Of a stretch of DNA of 64,000 nucleotides, positions 26,942 through 36,187 are shown one piece after another. Source of the DNA: Terrabacter sp. 28 (GTDB lineage: Bacteria > Actinomycetota > Actinomycetes > Actinomycetales > Dermatophilaceae); the NCBI GenBank assembly GCA_000955875.1, contig JYOE01000017.1, forward strand, positions 1 through 64,000, given 5' to 3'. How positions within the stretch are numbered: position 1 is the first letter of the stretch; each line of letters begins with the position of its first letter. The notes below the pieces were generated by a model that had not been told where the DNA came from, ran no database searches, and saw only the letters and a program-made list of their open reading frames with translations. The position numbers and the translations under genes are program-made.

Positions 26942-28494
26942 GCCAGTCCTGCCTTGTCGGCTGTCGTGTCGGATGGGGAGGAGCCGGTGCTCTCGTCGGC
27001 CCGGAGTGTTGCCAGGTGCATGACGCTCTCCTGGGTCGCTTCGGCATGTGACAGCTCACCGGTGACGCGGCCTTCGCTCATCACGAGCACCCGGTGCGCC
27101 ATGCGCAGGACCTCGGGCAGCTCGGAGGAGATCATGATGATCGACTTCCCTTGCGCCGCAAGGTCGTTCAGGAGGCGGTAGATCTCCTCCTTGGCACCTA
27201 CGTCGATGCCGCGCGTCGGTTCGTCGAAGATCAGGACGTCGCAGTCCTTGGTCAGCCATTTGGCGATGACCACCTTCTGCTGGTTGCCGCCGGAGAGGTT
27301 TCGCACGTCCTGCTTGATCGAGGGCGTCTTGATGCCCAGTGCCTTGACCGATGCGGCGGCCCGGGTGGCGATGGCCTTGTCATCGACGAAGCCGCGGCGT
27401 GAGAAGTGGTCGCCGAGGGAGGACAGGGCGATATTGGTCTGCACGCTCTGCTCGAGCAACAGGCCGAGGTGCTTGCGGTCCTCGGACAGGTAACCGATGC
27501 CGAGCGCGGCTGCCTGCGCCGGGTTGGAGATACTGACCGGTCGTCCGCGCAGGGTGATGGTGCCCGCCGTGATGGGGTCGGCGCCGACGAGGGCGCGAGC
27601 CACCTCGGTACGACCGGCCCCCATGAGCCCGGCGAAGCCGAGGATCTCGCCGCGTCGAAGGTCGAAGCCGACGTCCTGGAGCAGGGCCTTGGTGGACAGC
27701 CCGCGGACCGACAGGAGCGTCTCCCGGTCCGCCCGCACGTTCTCGGGTCGGGCCTGCGTCTGGATGGTCCGCCCGACCATCATGGAGATGACCTCGGGCA
27801 TGGACGTGGCGGCGGTGTCGACGGTGCCGACGTAGCTGCCGTCGCGCAGCACGGCGATGCGCTGGGAGATCGCCTTGAGCTCGTCCATGCGGTGGGAGAT
27901 GTAGATGACGCCGGTCCGGGGCGAGACGAAGCGTCGGATGAGGTCGTGGAGCACCTCCACCTCGGCGTCGTTCAGGGCGGCGGTCGGCTCGTCCATGATG
28001 AGCACCCGTGCGTCGTGCGACAGGGCCTTGGCGATCTCGACCATCTGCTGCTTGGCGACGGTGAGCGAGCCGACGACCGCCCGAGGGTCCAGCGCGAGCC
28101 CGAGGCGCTCCAGCAGGTCGGCGGCTGCCTGGTTGAGCCGGCGGTCGCGCGTGAAGATCCTGCCGACGCGCGGTTCACGGCCGATGAAGATGTTCTGCGC
28201 GACCGTGAGGTCGGGCATGAGGTTGAACTCCTGGTGGATGATGCTGATGCCCAGCGACTCCGCGTGCTTGGGCCCCTGTGGCGTGAACGGCTGGCCGTCC
28301 AGGCGGAAGCTGCCCGCGTCAGGGGTGTGGATCCCGGAGAGCAGCTTCATCAGTGTCGACTTGCCGGCGCCGTTCTCGCCCACCAGGGCCAGCACCTCGC
28401 CGTGACGCAGCTCGAGACCCACACCGGTCAGGGCCTTGACGCCCGGGAATGCCTTGCTGACACCCTCGAGCTCGAGGAGAAGCTGGCTCGTCAC
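26938..28494 (-). CDS. Sugar ABC transporter ATPase with two nucleotide-binding domains (RbsA family)
   Basis: 518 residues, starting at GTG 28494, which overlaps the FucU stop (GTGA). Domain 1 has Walker A GENGAGKST, Walker B LIMDEPTAAL and a non-canonical signature (SLTVAKQQ). Domain 2 has a degenerate P-loop (GLMGAGRTE), the signature LSGGNQQK and Walker B LIFDEPTRGID. This asymmetry is normal for RbsA/MglA ATPases. It drives uptake through the permease just downstream. The long open frame extending upstream is a shadow of the FucU gene. Confidence 0.95.
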   Translation of the reverse strand: MTSQLLLELEGVSKAFPGVKALTGVGLELRHGEVLALVGENGAGKSTLMKLLSGIHTPDAGSFRLDGQPFTPQGPKHAESLGISIIHQEFNLMPDLTVAQNIFIGREPRVGRIFTRDRRLNQAAADLLERLGLALDPRAVVGSLTVAKQQMVEIAKALSHDARVLIMDEPTAALNDAEVEVLHDLIRRFVSPRTGVIYISHRMDELKAISQRIAVLRDGSYVGTVDTAATSMPEVISMMVGRTIQTQARPENVRADRETLLSVRGLSTKALLQDVGFDLRRGEILGFAGLMGAGRTEVARALVGADPITAGTITLRGRPVSISNPAQAAALGIGYLSEDRKHLGLLLEQSVQTNIALSSLGDHFSRRGFVDDKAIATRAAASVKALGIKTPSIKQDVRNLSGGNQQKVVIAKWLTKDCDVLIFDEPTRGIDVGAKEEIYRLLNDLAAQGKSIIMISSELPEVLRMAHRVLVMSEGRVTGELSHAEATQESVMHLATLRADESTGSSPSDTTADKAGLA

Positions 28495-28922
28495 TGCGCA
28501 CCTCCGGCGCCGGCTGGGGTCACGAGACCCTTGCGGAACAGCGCGTTGCCGTAGACACGGGTCTCGCCGGTGCGCACCACCAGCTGCGCCCCCTCGACGA
28601 GCTCGTAGAAGCCGAGACGGTCGACGTAGCGAACCTCGGCATGGGTCACTCCGGCGGCCTGGGCCAGCTCCTCCTGCACGGGCAGGACGGTCGCGTCGGC
28701 CGTGGCCATGAGGTCGAGCGCGGGCGTGTCGTCGGGTGGCAGCACCGACCGTATGGCCGCGAGCACGTGCGGCGAGGTGGTGCCCGGCATGTCGATGACG
28801 ACGCGTCCCACGCGAGCGGCCGGGAAGTGGGCATCGACGACGGCGACGGAGTCCGAGTGGCCCATCGCGTCCAGATGAAGCAGCACGGCTCCGGTCAGGA
28901 GGGGGTGCACCCCTTGGAGCAT
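28491..28922 (-). CDS. fucU: L-fucose mutarotase (RbsD/FucU family)
   Basis: About 143 residues. It interconverts alpha and beta anomers of L-fucose so that imported sugar meets the anomer preference of the dehydrogenase. The family start MLQGVHPLLTGAVLLHLDAMGHSDSVAVVDAHFPA contains the catalytic His of MGH and conserved DAxFPA. The C-terminal YVDRLGFYELVEGAQLVVRTGETRVYGNALFRKG is typical of FucU rather than RbsD. ATG 28922 is preferred because AAGGA lies ten bases upstream; a GTG at 28931 would put it too close. It overlaps the ATPase start, tying import to metabolism. Confidence 0.9.
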   Translation of the reverse strand: MLQGVHPLLTGAVLLHLDAMGHSDSVAVVDAHFPAARVGRVVIDMPGTTSPHVLAAIRSVLPPDDTPALDLMATADATVLPVQEELAQAAGVTHAEVRYVDRLGFYELVEGAQLVVRTGETRVYGNALFRKGLVTPAGAGGAQ

Positions 28923-28976
28923 TTCGATCACGTCCTTGGAATCGGGGATACCTCGAAGGGAGGGGTCGCGTGTGGC

Positions 28977-29828
28977 TCACCCGGTCAGGGCCAGGTGATA
29001 GGTGCGCGCCGCGGTGCCCCACCACAGGTCGGACTGCTCGGAGGCGCTCAGCTCGCCGATGAGCGGGGCGATGACCTCGACGGTGCCGCGGTAGCCGGCG
29101 TGGACGGTGGTCATCGGCCAGTCGCTGCCGAACATCAGCCGCTCGGGGCCGAACGCCTCCAGCGCGGTGTCCCACGCAGGTCGGACCGCCTCACTGTTCC
29201 ACGGCTGTCCGGAGACCTCGAGCCCCGACACCTTCGCGACGACGTTGGGAAGACCTCCCAGCTGTCGCAGCGCGTGTTGCCACGGCTCGAAGGCGGCGCT
29301 TCCTCGCGGTGGTTTGGCCAGGTGGTCGATGACCACGACGAGCTCATCAAGGTCCTGGGCGAGCCGGGTCGCCGCGCCCATCAGCCGCGGGTAGGCGTCG
29401 GGAAGGTCCACCGGAACGCCTCGGCGCGCACACACGGCCAGGGTCGCGCGCACGCCGGGCAGGTCGAGCAGGTCGTCTCGCGCGTCGTCGTGGACGAGCT
29501 GGCGGACCCCGCAGAACGCGGCGGAGTCGGACCACTCCTCCAGCGACTGCTGGGCCGCGGCCGGCTGCTCCAGGTCAACCCAGCCCACGACCCCGGCCAC
29601 CCAGTCGTGCGCGGCCGCGACCTCGAGCATCGCTCGGGTGTCCTGCGCGTCGTCCGCCGCCTGGACGAGGATCGCGTTGTCCACTCCGGCGGCGGCCAGC
29701 TCTGCGGCCGCCTGAGGGGCGGTGAAGGCCCGGTGCAGGTCGCCCTGGCCGGCAGTCAGCCACGTGTACACCCCCAGCGCGGGGTCCCACAGGTGCAGGT
29801 GCGCGTCGAGGCGTCGAGCGGTGCTCAT
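28977..29828 (-). CDS. Amidohydrolase-family L-fuconolactonase
   Basis: A 283-residue metal-dependent TIM-barrel hydrolase (Amidohydro_2). It has metal ligands in DAHLHLWDP near the start, a late FGSDWPMTT with the conserved Asp, and HLAKPP in the middle. The family includes L-fucono-1,5-lactonase and L-rhamnono-lactonase, which open the lactone made by the sugar dehydrogenase. ATG 29828 overlaps the aldo/keto reductase stop (ATGA); the long upstream frame is a shadow. Its place between the dehydrogenase and FucU genes supports fuconolactone as substrate. Confidence 0.88.
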   Translation of the reverse strand: MSTARRLDAHLHLWDPALGVYTWLTAGQGDLHRAFTAPQAAAELAAAGVDNAILVQAADDAQDTRAMLEVAAAHDWVAGVVGWVDLEQPAAAQQSLEEWSDSAAFCGVRQLVHDDARDDLLDLPGVRATLAVCARRGVPVDLPDAYPRLMGAATRLAQDLDELVVVIDHLAKPPRGSAAFEPWQHALRQLGGLPNVVAKVSGLEVSGQPWNSEAVRPAWDTALEAFGPERLMFGSDWPMTTVHAGYRGTVEVIAPLIGELSASEQSDLWWGTAARTYHLALTG

Positions 29829-30778
29829 GCCACGACCGCCGGAACGAGGCCCTCCGCCTGCAGCGCCTCCCACAGTGCGGGTTCGGGCGTCGCGGTCGCA
29901 CGCTCGACGTTCTCGCGGACCTGGGCCGGCGTCCGGGCTCCGAAGACGACAGAGGTGACGGCCGGGTCGAGGGCGGCGTAGTGGAGCGCGGCCGTCGGCA
30001 GGTCGGTGCCGTGGGCGATGCAGATGTCGGCCAGGCGGTCCGCGCGGGCCAGCATCTCCGGCGAGGCCTGCGCGTAGTCGAAACGTCCGGAGGGCCGGAC
30101 GGTGGCCAGCAGCCCAGAGTTGTACACGGCCGTCGCAGCCACTGTGACGCCACTGGCCCGACAGGCGGGAAGAAGTCGCGCCGCTGCGGTGTGGTCGATG
30201 AGGGTGTGTCTCCCGGCAACCATGAGCTCGTCCGTGCCGGCGTGCTCGGCCGCAGCGAAGAGGGCCTGCTCGTCCATCGACCCGACTCCGATTCGGCTGA
30301 CGAGCCGTTCGTCGCGCAGGACGGCCAGCGCCGGTAGGCCGGTGTTGCGGGCCTCGTCGGGGTTCGGGGCCTTCTCGGGGTCGTGCAGGTAGAGCGTGTG
30401 CACTCGGTCGAGTCCCATCCGGTCCAGGGACTCGCCCAGGGACGCGCGGACGCCCGAGTCGGAGAAGTCCCACACACGGGTGAGGGTGCCCGGGACGTCG
30501 AACAGCTCAGGGTCGCGCTTGGGCCCGCCCGGGTTCGGTCGAAGGAGTCGGCCGACCTTCGTGGACACCTTCACGTCCTGCATCGGCATGCCGCGCAGGA
30601 ACCGGCCGAGTCGGGTCTCGGACAGCCCCAAGCCGTAGTGGGGCGCCGTGTCGAAGGACCGGATGCCGCAGTTCCACGCGGCCTCCAGCACTGCCTGGGC
30701 CTGGCCCTCCCCGACGGCCTCGAACAGGTTCCCGAGGGTCGCGGTCCCCAGGGTGAGGGAGGCCAGACTGAGCGTCAT
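29825..30778 (-). CDS. Aldo/keto reductase, probable L-fucose dehydrogenase
   Basis: 317 residues. It probably oxidises L-fucose to L-fuconolactone with NAD(P)+. It has the AKR landmarks [17 protein letters not shown] (Asp and catalytic Tyr), STKVGRLL (Lys), LYLHDPE (His) and a C-terminal cofactor region [16 protein letters not shown]. It resembles the pyridoxal/D-threo-aldose dehydrogenase branch, which acts on L-fucose and L-galactose. ATG 30778 overlaps the dehydratase stop (ATGA), with lactonase overlapping in turn, so dehydratase, dehydrogenase and lactonase are made in a coupled series. Confidence 0.88.
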   Translation of the reverse strand: MTLSLASLTLGTATLGNLFEAVGEGQAQAVLEAAWNCGIRSFDTAPHYGLGLSETRLGRFLRGMPMQDVKVSTKVGRLLRPNPGGPKRDPELFDVPGTLTRVWDFSDSGVRASLGESLDRMGLDRVHTLYLHDPEKAPNPDEARNTGLPALAVLRDERLVSRIGVGSMDEQALFAAAEHAGTDELMVAGRHTLIDHTAAARLLPACRASGVTVAATAVYNSGLLATVRPSGRFDYAQASPEMLARADRLADICIAHGTDLPTAALHYAALDPAVTSVVFGARTPAQVRENVERATATPEPALWEALQAEGLVPAVVA

Positions 30779-32058
30779 GACCGGGGGACCTCGTACTTGA
30801 TGATGCTGGCCGGGTACATCTCCGTCGAGGCTCCGGGGGCTGTCGGTGCGACATAGTGACCGTCGCGGATCTTCGCCGGGGTGACGAAGTGCTCGTGCAG
30901 GTGGTCCACGTACTCGATGAAGCGGTCCTGCGTGGTGCCCGAGACAGCGACGTAGTCGAACATCGAGATGTGCTGCACGGCCTCGCACAGGCCGACGCCG
31001 CCCGCGTGCGGGCACACCCGCACCCCGAACTTGGCCGCGAGCAGCAGCATTGCCAGGTTCTCGCTGACCCCGGCCACCCGCGCCGCATCGATCTGGAGGA
31101 CCTGCAGGGCGTCTGCCTGGAGGAACTGTTTGGCCAGCACGCGGTTCATCATGTGCTCGCCGGTCGCGATCGGGATCGGGTGCAGCGCGCGCGATATGGC
31201 GGCGTGGCCGATGACGTCATCAGGAGAGGTGGGTTCCTCGACCCAGGTGATGTCGTGCTTCCGGAGCGCCTTCACCCAGTCGATGGCCTCGGGCACGTCC
31301 CATCGCTGGTTCGCGTCGATGGCGATGCGGATCTCCTCGCCGACGGCGGCGCGGGCGATGGCCAGCCTGCGCTGGTCGTCGGCCAGGTCCGACCCGACCT
31401 TCAGCTTGATCTGGGTGAAACCCTCCGCGACCGCTTCCTTCGCGAGCCGCTCGAGCTTCGCGTCGTCGTAGCCGAGCCATCCGGGGGTGGTCGTGTAGGC
31501 GGGGTAGCCGGTGGCGAGCAGGTGGGCTGTCCGCTCCTCTCGGCCCGGCATGGCGGCGTGCAGGATCTCGAGCGCATCCTCGGGGGTGAGGACGTCGGTC
31601 AGGTAGCGGAAGTCGACGCAGTCGACGATCTGCTCGGGGGTCATCGTCGCCAGCAGCTGCCACAGCGGCAAGCTGGCTCGTTTGGCCTTGAGGTCCCACA
31701 GGGCGTTGAGCACCGCCCCGATGGCCATGTGCATGACGCCCTTCTCGGGGCCGAGCCACCGCAGCTGCGAGTCGTAGACGAAGAGGCGCCAGGCCGCGCC
31801 CATGTCCTCGAGAAGCGACTCGACGTCTCGCCCGATGAGGTACCCGCGTAGTGACTCGATCGCGGCGACCTGCACGTCGTTGCCACGGCCGATGGTGAAC
31901 ACGAAGCCGTGTCCCTCGAGGCCGTCGTCGGCGTCGGTGACGAGGCGGACGTAGGCGGCCGAGTAGTCGGGGTCGGGGTTCATCGCGTCGGACCCGTCGA
32001 GCAGCAGCGATGTCGGGAAGCGGACATCGTGGGTACGCACGGCGATGAACTGGCTCAT
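30775..32058 (-). CDS. fucD: L-fuconate dehydratase (enolase superfamily)
   Basis: 427 residues, matching the FucD length of about 430. It converts L-fuconate to 2-keto-3-deoxy-L-fuconate. The mandelate-racemase-type residues are all present: KxK (K218/K220 in QIKLKVG), metal ligands D248 (AIDANQRWD), E274 ([10 protein letters not shown]) and E301 (ATGEHMMNR), and the catalytic His in CPHAGGVG (H351). AAGGAGAG precedes ATG 32058. It is the first gene of the reverse operon. Characterised FucD enzymes also take L-galactonate and D-arabinonate, so a wider sugar range is possible. It is divergent from the hydrolase gene at 32183. Confidence 0.93.
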   Translation of the reverse strand: MSQFIAVRTHDVRFPTSLLLDGSDAMNPDPDYSAAYVRLVTDADDGLEGHGFVFTIGRGNDVQVAAIESLRGYLIGRDVESLLEDMGAAWRLFVYDSQLRWLGPEKGVMHMAIGAVLNALWDLKAKRASLPLWQLLATMTPEQIVDCVDFRYLTDVLTPEDALEILHAAMPGREERTAHLLATGYPAYTTTPGWLGYDDAKLERLAKEAVAEGFTQIKLKVGSDLADDQRRLAIARAAVGEEIRIAIDANQRWDVPEAIDWVKALRKHDITWVEEPTSPDDVIGHAAISRALHPIPIATGEHMMNRVLAKQFLQADALQVLQIDAARVAGVSENLAMLLLAAKFGVRVCPHAGGVGLCEAVQHISMFDYVAVSGTTQDRFIEYVDHLHEHFVTPAKIRDGHYVAPTAPGASTEMYPASIIKYEVPRS

Positions 32059-32090
32059 GACTCTCCTTCGAGGTGGACTTGCGTCATCAA

Positions 32091-32143
32091 ACATCCGATC
32101 TTTATCGTGTGTCAAGCACGCTTCACGCCGACGTTCCCAACGT
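32091..32143. promoter_or_regulatory. Divergent control region of the fucose pathway
   Basis: The 124-bp gap between fucD and the diketo-acid hydrolase gene holds ACATCCGAT (32091-32099), shared with the exported-fucosidase promoter, and a clean inverted repeat ACGTT-CCC-AACGT (32131-32143). The first is a candidate GntR site. The second could be a further operator serving the rightward operon. No promoter elements are clear enough to name. Confidence 0.4.
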
Positions 32144-32182
32144 GTGAACGGAAGTGTCGGCCCCCAACGTCGGAGGTATGTT

Positions 32183-33037
32183 GTGATCTTGTCCCGGTTC
32201 GGACCAGTCGGCGCCGAGGTGCCGGCCCTGCGGCATGACGGGGACTGGGTCGATGCCCGCCCGGTGCTGGGCGCACGACCCGAGCTGGGCGGAGACTTCG
32301 GTCCGGCCTTCTTCGCCGCGGGCGGCCTGACCCACCTGGCAGCCGCGGCCGACGAACTGCCGTCTCTCGACGTCGCCGGCCAGCGCCAGGGCGCGCCGAT
32401 CGCGCGTCCCGGGGCGGTGGTCTGCATCGGGATGAACTACGCGGCGCACGCCGCCGAGTCCGGTGCCCTGCCACCGGAGCAGCCCGTCATGTTCCTCAAG
32501 CTGCCCAATACCGTCGTGGGACCGCACGACGAGGTTGCGATCCCGCGCGGCAGCACCAAGACGGACTGGGAGGTCGAGCTCGGGGTCGTCATCGGTCGGC
32601 GCATCGCCTACCTGGACTCGGCCGACGAGGCCCTCGAGCACGTCGCGGGCTTCGTGACCGTCAACGACGTCTCGGAGCGTGACTTCCAGCTGGCCGTCTC
32701 GGGCGGCCAGTGGAGCAAGGGCAAGTGCTGTGCCGGCTTCAGCCCGACCGGGCCGTGGCTCGTGACGCCCGACGAGGTGGACCACGGCTCGCTGCGGCTG
32801 CGCAGCTGGGTCAACGGCCAGCCTCGTCAGGACTCCTCGACGGCGGACATGATCTTCAGCGTGGGCGAGATCCTGCACCACCTGAGCCAGTACCTCGTCC
32901 TGGAGCCCGGTGACCTCGTCCTGACCGGCACGCCGGAAGGTGTTGCCCTGTCCGGCCGCTACCCCTACCTGAGCGCCGGCGACGTCTGCGAGGTCGAGAT
33001 CGGGGGCCTCGGTCGTGGCCGCCAGCTGTTCGTCTGA
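32183..33037 (+). CDS. FAH-family hydrolase, probable 2,4-diketo-3-deoxy-L-fuconate hydrolase
   Basis: 284 residues. GTG 32183 has a perfect GGAGG six bases ahead, and a TTG six bases later is the only rival. It has the fumarylacetoacetase fold: [15 protein letters not shown], metal ligands in [23 protein letters not shown] and [11 protein letters not shown]. Relatives split 2,4-diketo-3-deoxy sugar acids into pyruvate and a lactate (fucose, rhamnose routes). The adjacent dehydrogenase would make exactly that substrate, and the LutABC genes that follow would burn the L-lactate. An aldolase alternative is not encoded nearby. Confidence 0.88.
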   Translation: MILSRFGPVGAEVPALRHDGDWVDARPVLGARPELGGDFGPAFFAAGGLTHLAAAADELPSLDVAGQRQGAPIARPGAVVCIGMNYAAHAAESGALPPEQPVMFLKLPNTVVGPHDEVAIPRGSTKTDWEVELGVVIGRRIAYLDSADEALEHVAGFVTVNDVSERDFQLAVSGGQWSKGKCCAGFSPTGPWLVTPDEVDHGSLRLRSWVNGQPRQDSSTADMIFSVGEILHHLSQYLVLEPGDLVLTGTPEGVALSGRYPYLSAGDVCEVEIGGLGRGRQLFV

Positions 33038-33064
33038 GCATTCGCGAACCACCCAAGGAGCATC

Positions 33065-33838
33065 ATGAAGGACTTTGCTGGCCTCGTTGCCGTAGTCACC
33101 GGGGGAGCCTCCGGCATCGGTGCGGCGGTCGTCACCGAGCTCGCCGGCCGCGGCGCCAAGGTGGCCGTGCTGGACCGGGACCCCACCGGGGCGACCGTGT
33201 CGGATGACGTGATCGCGCTGGTGTGCGACGTCTCGGACGATGCGTCGGTCCGGGCAGCCGTCGACCGCACCGTGGCACAGTTCGGCGGCCTCGACATCGT
33301 CGTGAACAACGCGGGGATCGGAGCCCAGGGTGCGGTCGGCGACAACGACGACGACGAGTGGCACCGGGTCTGGGACGTCAACGTCGTCGGGGCCGTGCGA
33401 GTCACCCGCGCGGCCCTGCCGCACCTGCGCGCCTCCGCCCACGGTGCGGTCGTCAACATGGGTTCGATCGCGGCCACTCGAGGTCTGCCACAGCGGGCTC
33501 TCTACTCCGCCTCGAAGGGGGCGGTGCACGCCTTGACGCGCGCGATGGCGGCCGACCACATGTATGAGAGCGTGCGCGTCAATGCGGTCGCCCCGGGAAC
33601 GGCCGACACTCCCTGGGTGGCACGTCTGCTGGCGACCGCCTCCGACCCCGAGGCGGAGCGAGCCAGCCTCAACGCGCGTCAGCCGCACGGCCGGCTGGTC
33701 TCTGCCGCCGAGGTCGCCTCCGCGGTCGCCTACCTGGCTTCACCGGGCTCGGGCTCCACGAACGGGGTCTGTCTCGCCGTGGACGGCGGGATGGACAACC
33801 TGGTGCCGCGCCCCCCATCGCCGAACCGGCAGTCCTGA
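33065..33838 (+). CDS. Short-chain dehydrogenase, probable 2-keto-3-deoxy-L-fuconate dehydrogenase
   Basis: 257 residues. It has a Rossmann cofactor motif TGGASGIG (12-19), NNAG, and the catalytic YSASK with upstream Ser (MGSIAA). It probably oxidises C4 of 2-keto-3-deoxy-L-fuconate to the 2,4-diketo acid with NAD+, the step known from Xanthomonas. AAGGAG sits before ATG 33065. It lies 27 bp after the hydrolase and 10 bp before lutA, so one operon runs from fucose acid to lactate oxidation. Substrate is assigned by context. Confidence 0.87.
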   Translation: MKDFAGLVAVVTGGASGIGAAVVTELAGRGAKVAVLDRDPTGATVSDDVIALVCDVSDDASVRAAVDRTVAQFGGLDIVVNNAGIGAQGAVGDNDDDEWHRVWDVNVVGAVRVTRAALPHLRASAHGAVVNMGSIAATRGLPQRALYSASKGAVHALTRAMAADHMYESVRVNAVAPGTADTPWVARLLATASDPEAERASLNARQPHGRLVSAAEVASAVAYLASPGSGSTNGVCLAVDGGMDNLVPRPPSPNRQS

Positions 33839-33848
33839 CGTGCGCCCG

Positions 33849-34625
33849 ATGCGGGTCGCCCTGTTCGCCACGTGCTTCAACGACACGATGTGGCCCTCGA
33901 CCCCGAAGGCGGTGGTCACCCTGCTCGAGCGTCTGGGCTGCGCGGTCGAGTTCCCTCGCGCGCAGACCTGTTGCGGGCAGATGTTCACGAACACGGGGTA
34001 CGCGACGGAGTCGGTCCCGCTGGTGCGGTCCTTCGTCGAGACGTTCACCCCGTACGACGCCGTGGTCGTGCCGTCGGGGTCGTGCACGGGCTCGGTACGT
34101 GAGCAGCACGCCGCCCTGGCGCGGCGGGTGGGCGACGCGGGCCTGGAGCGCGCGGTGTCCGAGCTGGCGCCCCGCGTCCACGAGCTGTCGGAGTTCGTCG
34201 TGGATGTGCTCGGTGTGACGGAGGTGGGCGCGTACTTCCCGCATCGGGTGACCTACCACCCGACGTGCCACTCGCTGCGGATGATCCGCGTGGGCGACCG
34301 GCCCCTGCGGCTGCTGCGCGCGGTGCGGGGCATCGACCTGGTCTCGCTGCCGGCGGCCGAGGAGTGCTGCGGCTTCGGCGGGACCTTCGTGATGAAGAAT
34401 CCCGACGTCTCCGTCGCGATGGGCTCGGACAAGGCGCGGCACGTGCGTGAGACCGGCGCCGAGGTGCTCGTCGCGGGTGACAACTCGTGCCTCGCACACG
34501 TCGGCGGTTTGCTGTCGCGGCACCGGGCCGGGGTGCGCACGCTGCACCTCGCCGAGGTGCTCGCCGCGACCGAGGACGCCCCGTGGCGTCCGGGGGACGG
34601 GGTCGACCACGAGGTGGGCTCGTGA
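33849..34625 (+). CDS. lutA: L-lactate oxidation complex subunit LutA (Fe-S protein)
   Basis: 258 residues with two CCG (heterodisulfide-reductase-like) cysteine motifs: FATCFNDTMWP...QTCCGQMF and THYHPTCHS-type (YHPTCHSLR) with EECCGFGGTF. In Bacillus LutABC oxidises L-lactate to pyruvate. Here it follows the fucose pathway, which yields L-lactate. ATG 33849 is preferred, though GTG 33840 is in frame. Its stop overlaps lutB (GTGA). Confidence 0.92.
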   Translation: MRVALFATCFNDTMWPSTPKAVVTLLERLGCAVEFPRAQTCCGQMFTNTGYATESVPLVRSFVETFTPYDAVVVPSGSCTGSVREQHAALARRVGDAGLERAVSELAPRVHELSEFVVDVLGVTEVGAYFPHRVTYHPTCHSLRMIRVGDRPLRLLRAVRGIDLVSLPAAEECCGFGGTFVMKNPDVSVAMGSDKARHVRETGAEVLVAGDNSCLAHVGGLLSRHRAGVRTLHLAEVLAATEDAPWRPGDGVDHEVGS

Positions 34626-36187
34626 GCCGCACGTTCGTCGGCATGCCGGCCTTCCCCCTCGCGGCCCGGACGGCGGTGGCCGACGCGCAGCTGCGGCGCA
34701 ACCTCGGGCATGCGACGGCGACGATCCGAGCCAAGCGCGCCGCGGTCGTGTCGGAGGTGCAGGACTGGGAGGCCCTGCGGGCCAGGGGCGCCGAGGTCAA
34801 GGACCGGGTGCTGGCCAACCTCGACACCTACCTGCTCGAACTCGAGCAGCGACTCACCGAGGCCGGCGCGACGGTGCACTGGGCCCGTGACGCCGACGAG
34901 GCCAACGCCATCGTGGTGACCATCGCGGGCGAACGGACCGCCGCCGACAGGGAGGCCGGGCGGGCGCCCGAGGTGGTCAAGGTCAAGTCGATGGCCACGC
35001 AGGAGATCGGGCTCAACGAGGCGCTCGAAGCCGCGGGCATCCGCGCGTGGGAGACCGACCTCGCCGAGCTCATCGTGCAGCTGGGCGACGACCTCCCCTC
35101 GCACATCCTCGTGCCGGCGATCCACCGCAACCGGGCCGAGGTGCGCGATATCTTCCGGCGGGAGATGGGCCGGGCGGGCCGCCCTGCACCCGAGGACCTC
35201 ACCGACGAGCCGGCCCGTCTGGCCGAGGCGGCACGCCTGCACCTGCGCGAGAAGTTCCTCCGCGCGAAGGTCGCCGTGTCAGGTGCGAACTTCGCGGTGG
35301 CCGAGACCGGCACGCTCGTCGTCGTGGAGTCCGAGGGCAACGGCCGGATGTGCCTGACGCTGCCCGACACCCTCATCACCGTCGTCGGTATCGAGAAGCT
35401 CGTGCCGACGTGGGAGGACCTCGCCGTCTTCCTGCAGCTGCTGCCGCGCAGCTCCACCGGCGAGCGGATGAACCCCTATACCTCGATGTGGACCGGGGTG
35501 CACGCGAGGGAGGGCGTCGGTGACGGCGAGCCCGTCGGCGACGGCCCGCAGGACGTGCACGTCGTGCTCGTCGACAACGGCCGGACCGACGTGCTGGCCG
35601 ACGTGGTCGGGCGGCAGGCACTGCGCTGCATCCGCTGCTCGGCCTGCCTCAACGTGTGCCCCGTGTACGAGCGGGTCGGCGGTCACGCCTACGGCTCGGT
35701 CTATCCCGGGCCCATCGGCGCGGTGCTCGGTCCGATGATGCGGGGCCGGCGGGGTGCGCTCGAACAGTCGCTGCCCTACGCGTCGACGCTGTGCGGCGCC
35801 TGCTTCGACGCGTGCCCGGTGCGCATCGAGATCCCGGAGCTGCTCGTGCACCTGCGCACCCAGGTCGTCGAGCACCACCGCGCCCCCGGCAGCCGCGGGC
35901 TGCCCAAGCCCGAGGCCCTCGCGATGCGGGCCGGCGCGTGGACCTTCGCCGACGCCGGCCGCTACGAGAAGGCCCAGAACGCCTCGACGCTCGCCGGGCG
36001 CCTCGGTGACCGGCTGCTGCACGGGCGCGGCACGGTGGGGCGGATGCCGGGGCCGCTGTCCGCCTGGAGCGACGCCCGAGACGCCCCCGTTCCTCCCAAG
36101 CAGACCTTCCGCCAGTGGTGGGCCCGCACCCACACCGACACCCCCGCCGACCCCCGGCCCGACACCCACGAGGGAGGCGTCCCGTGA
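34622..36187 (+). CDS. lutB: L-lactate oxidation complex subunit LutB
   Basis: 521 residues from GTG 34622, overlapping the lutA stop. The N-terminal LUD domain (VKVKSMATQEIGLNEALE, SGANFAVAETGTLVVVESEGNGRM) is followed by a ferredoxin-like double cluster region (RCIRCSACLNVCPVY ... LCGACFDACPV) and a C-terminal LutB-type tail. It is the iron-sulfur core of the lactate dehydrogenase complex at the cytoplasmic side of the membrane, passing electrons towards quinone. The tail is rich in Thr-Pro-Asp, which I would not read further into. Confidence 0.93.
   Translation: MSRTFVGMPAFPLAARTAVADAQLRRNLGHATATIRAKRAAVVSEVQDWEALRARGAEVKDRVLANLDTYLLELEQRLTEAGATVHWARDADEANAIVVTIAGERTAADREAGRAPEVVKVKSMATQEIGLNEALEAAGIRAWETDLAELIVQLGDDLPSHILVPAIHRNRAEVRDIFRREMGRAGRPAPEDLTDEPARLAEAARLHLREKFLRAKVAVSGANFAVAETGTLVVVESEGNGRMCLTLPDTLITVVGIEKLVPTWEDLAVFLQLLPRSSTGERMNPYTSMWTGVHAREGVGDGEPVGDGPQDVHVVLVDNGRTDVLADVVGRQALRCIRCSACLNVCPVYERVGGHAYGSVYPGPIGAVLGPMMRGRRGALEQSLPYASTLCGACFDACPVRIEIPELLVHLRTQVVEHHRAPGSRGLPKPEALAMRAGAWTFADAGRYEKAQNASTLAGRLGDRLLHGRGTVGRMPGPLSAWSDARDAPVPPKQTFRQWWARTHTDTPADPRPDTHEGGVP

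Noticed and set aside
25880..27181. 433-codon forward open frame opposite permease and ATPase genes
   Set aside because: The extremely Asp/Glu/Gly-rich low-complexity product is an antisense shadow of membrane-protein and ATPase genes.
30856..31851. 331-codon forward open frame opposite fucD
   Set aside because: It is the antisense shadow of an enzyme whose active-site residues are complete.
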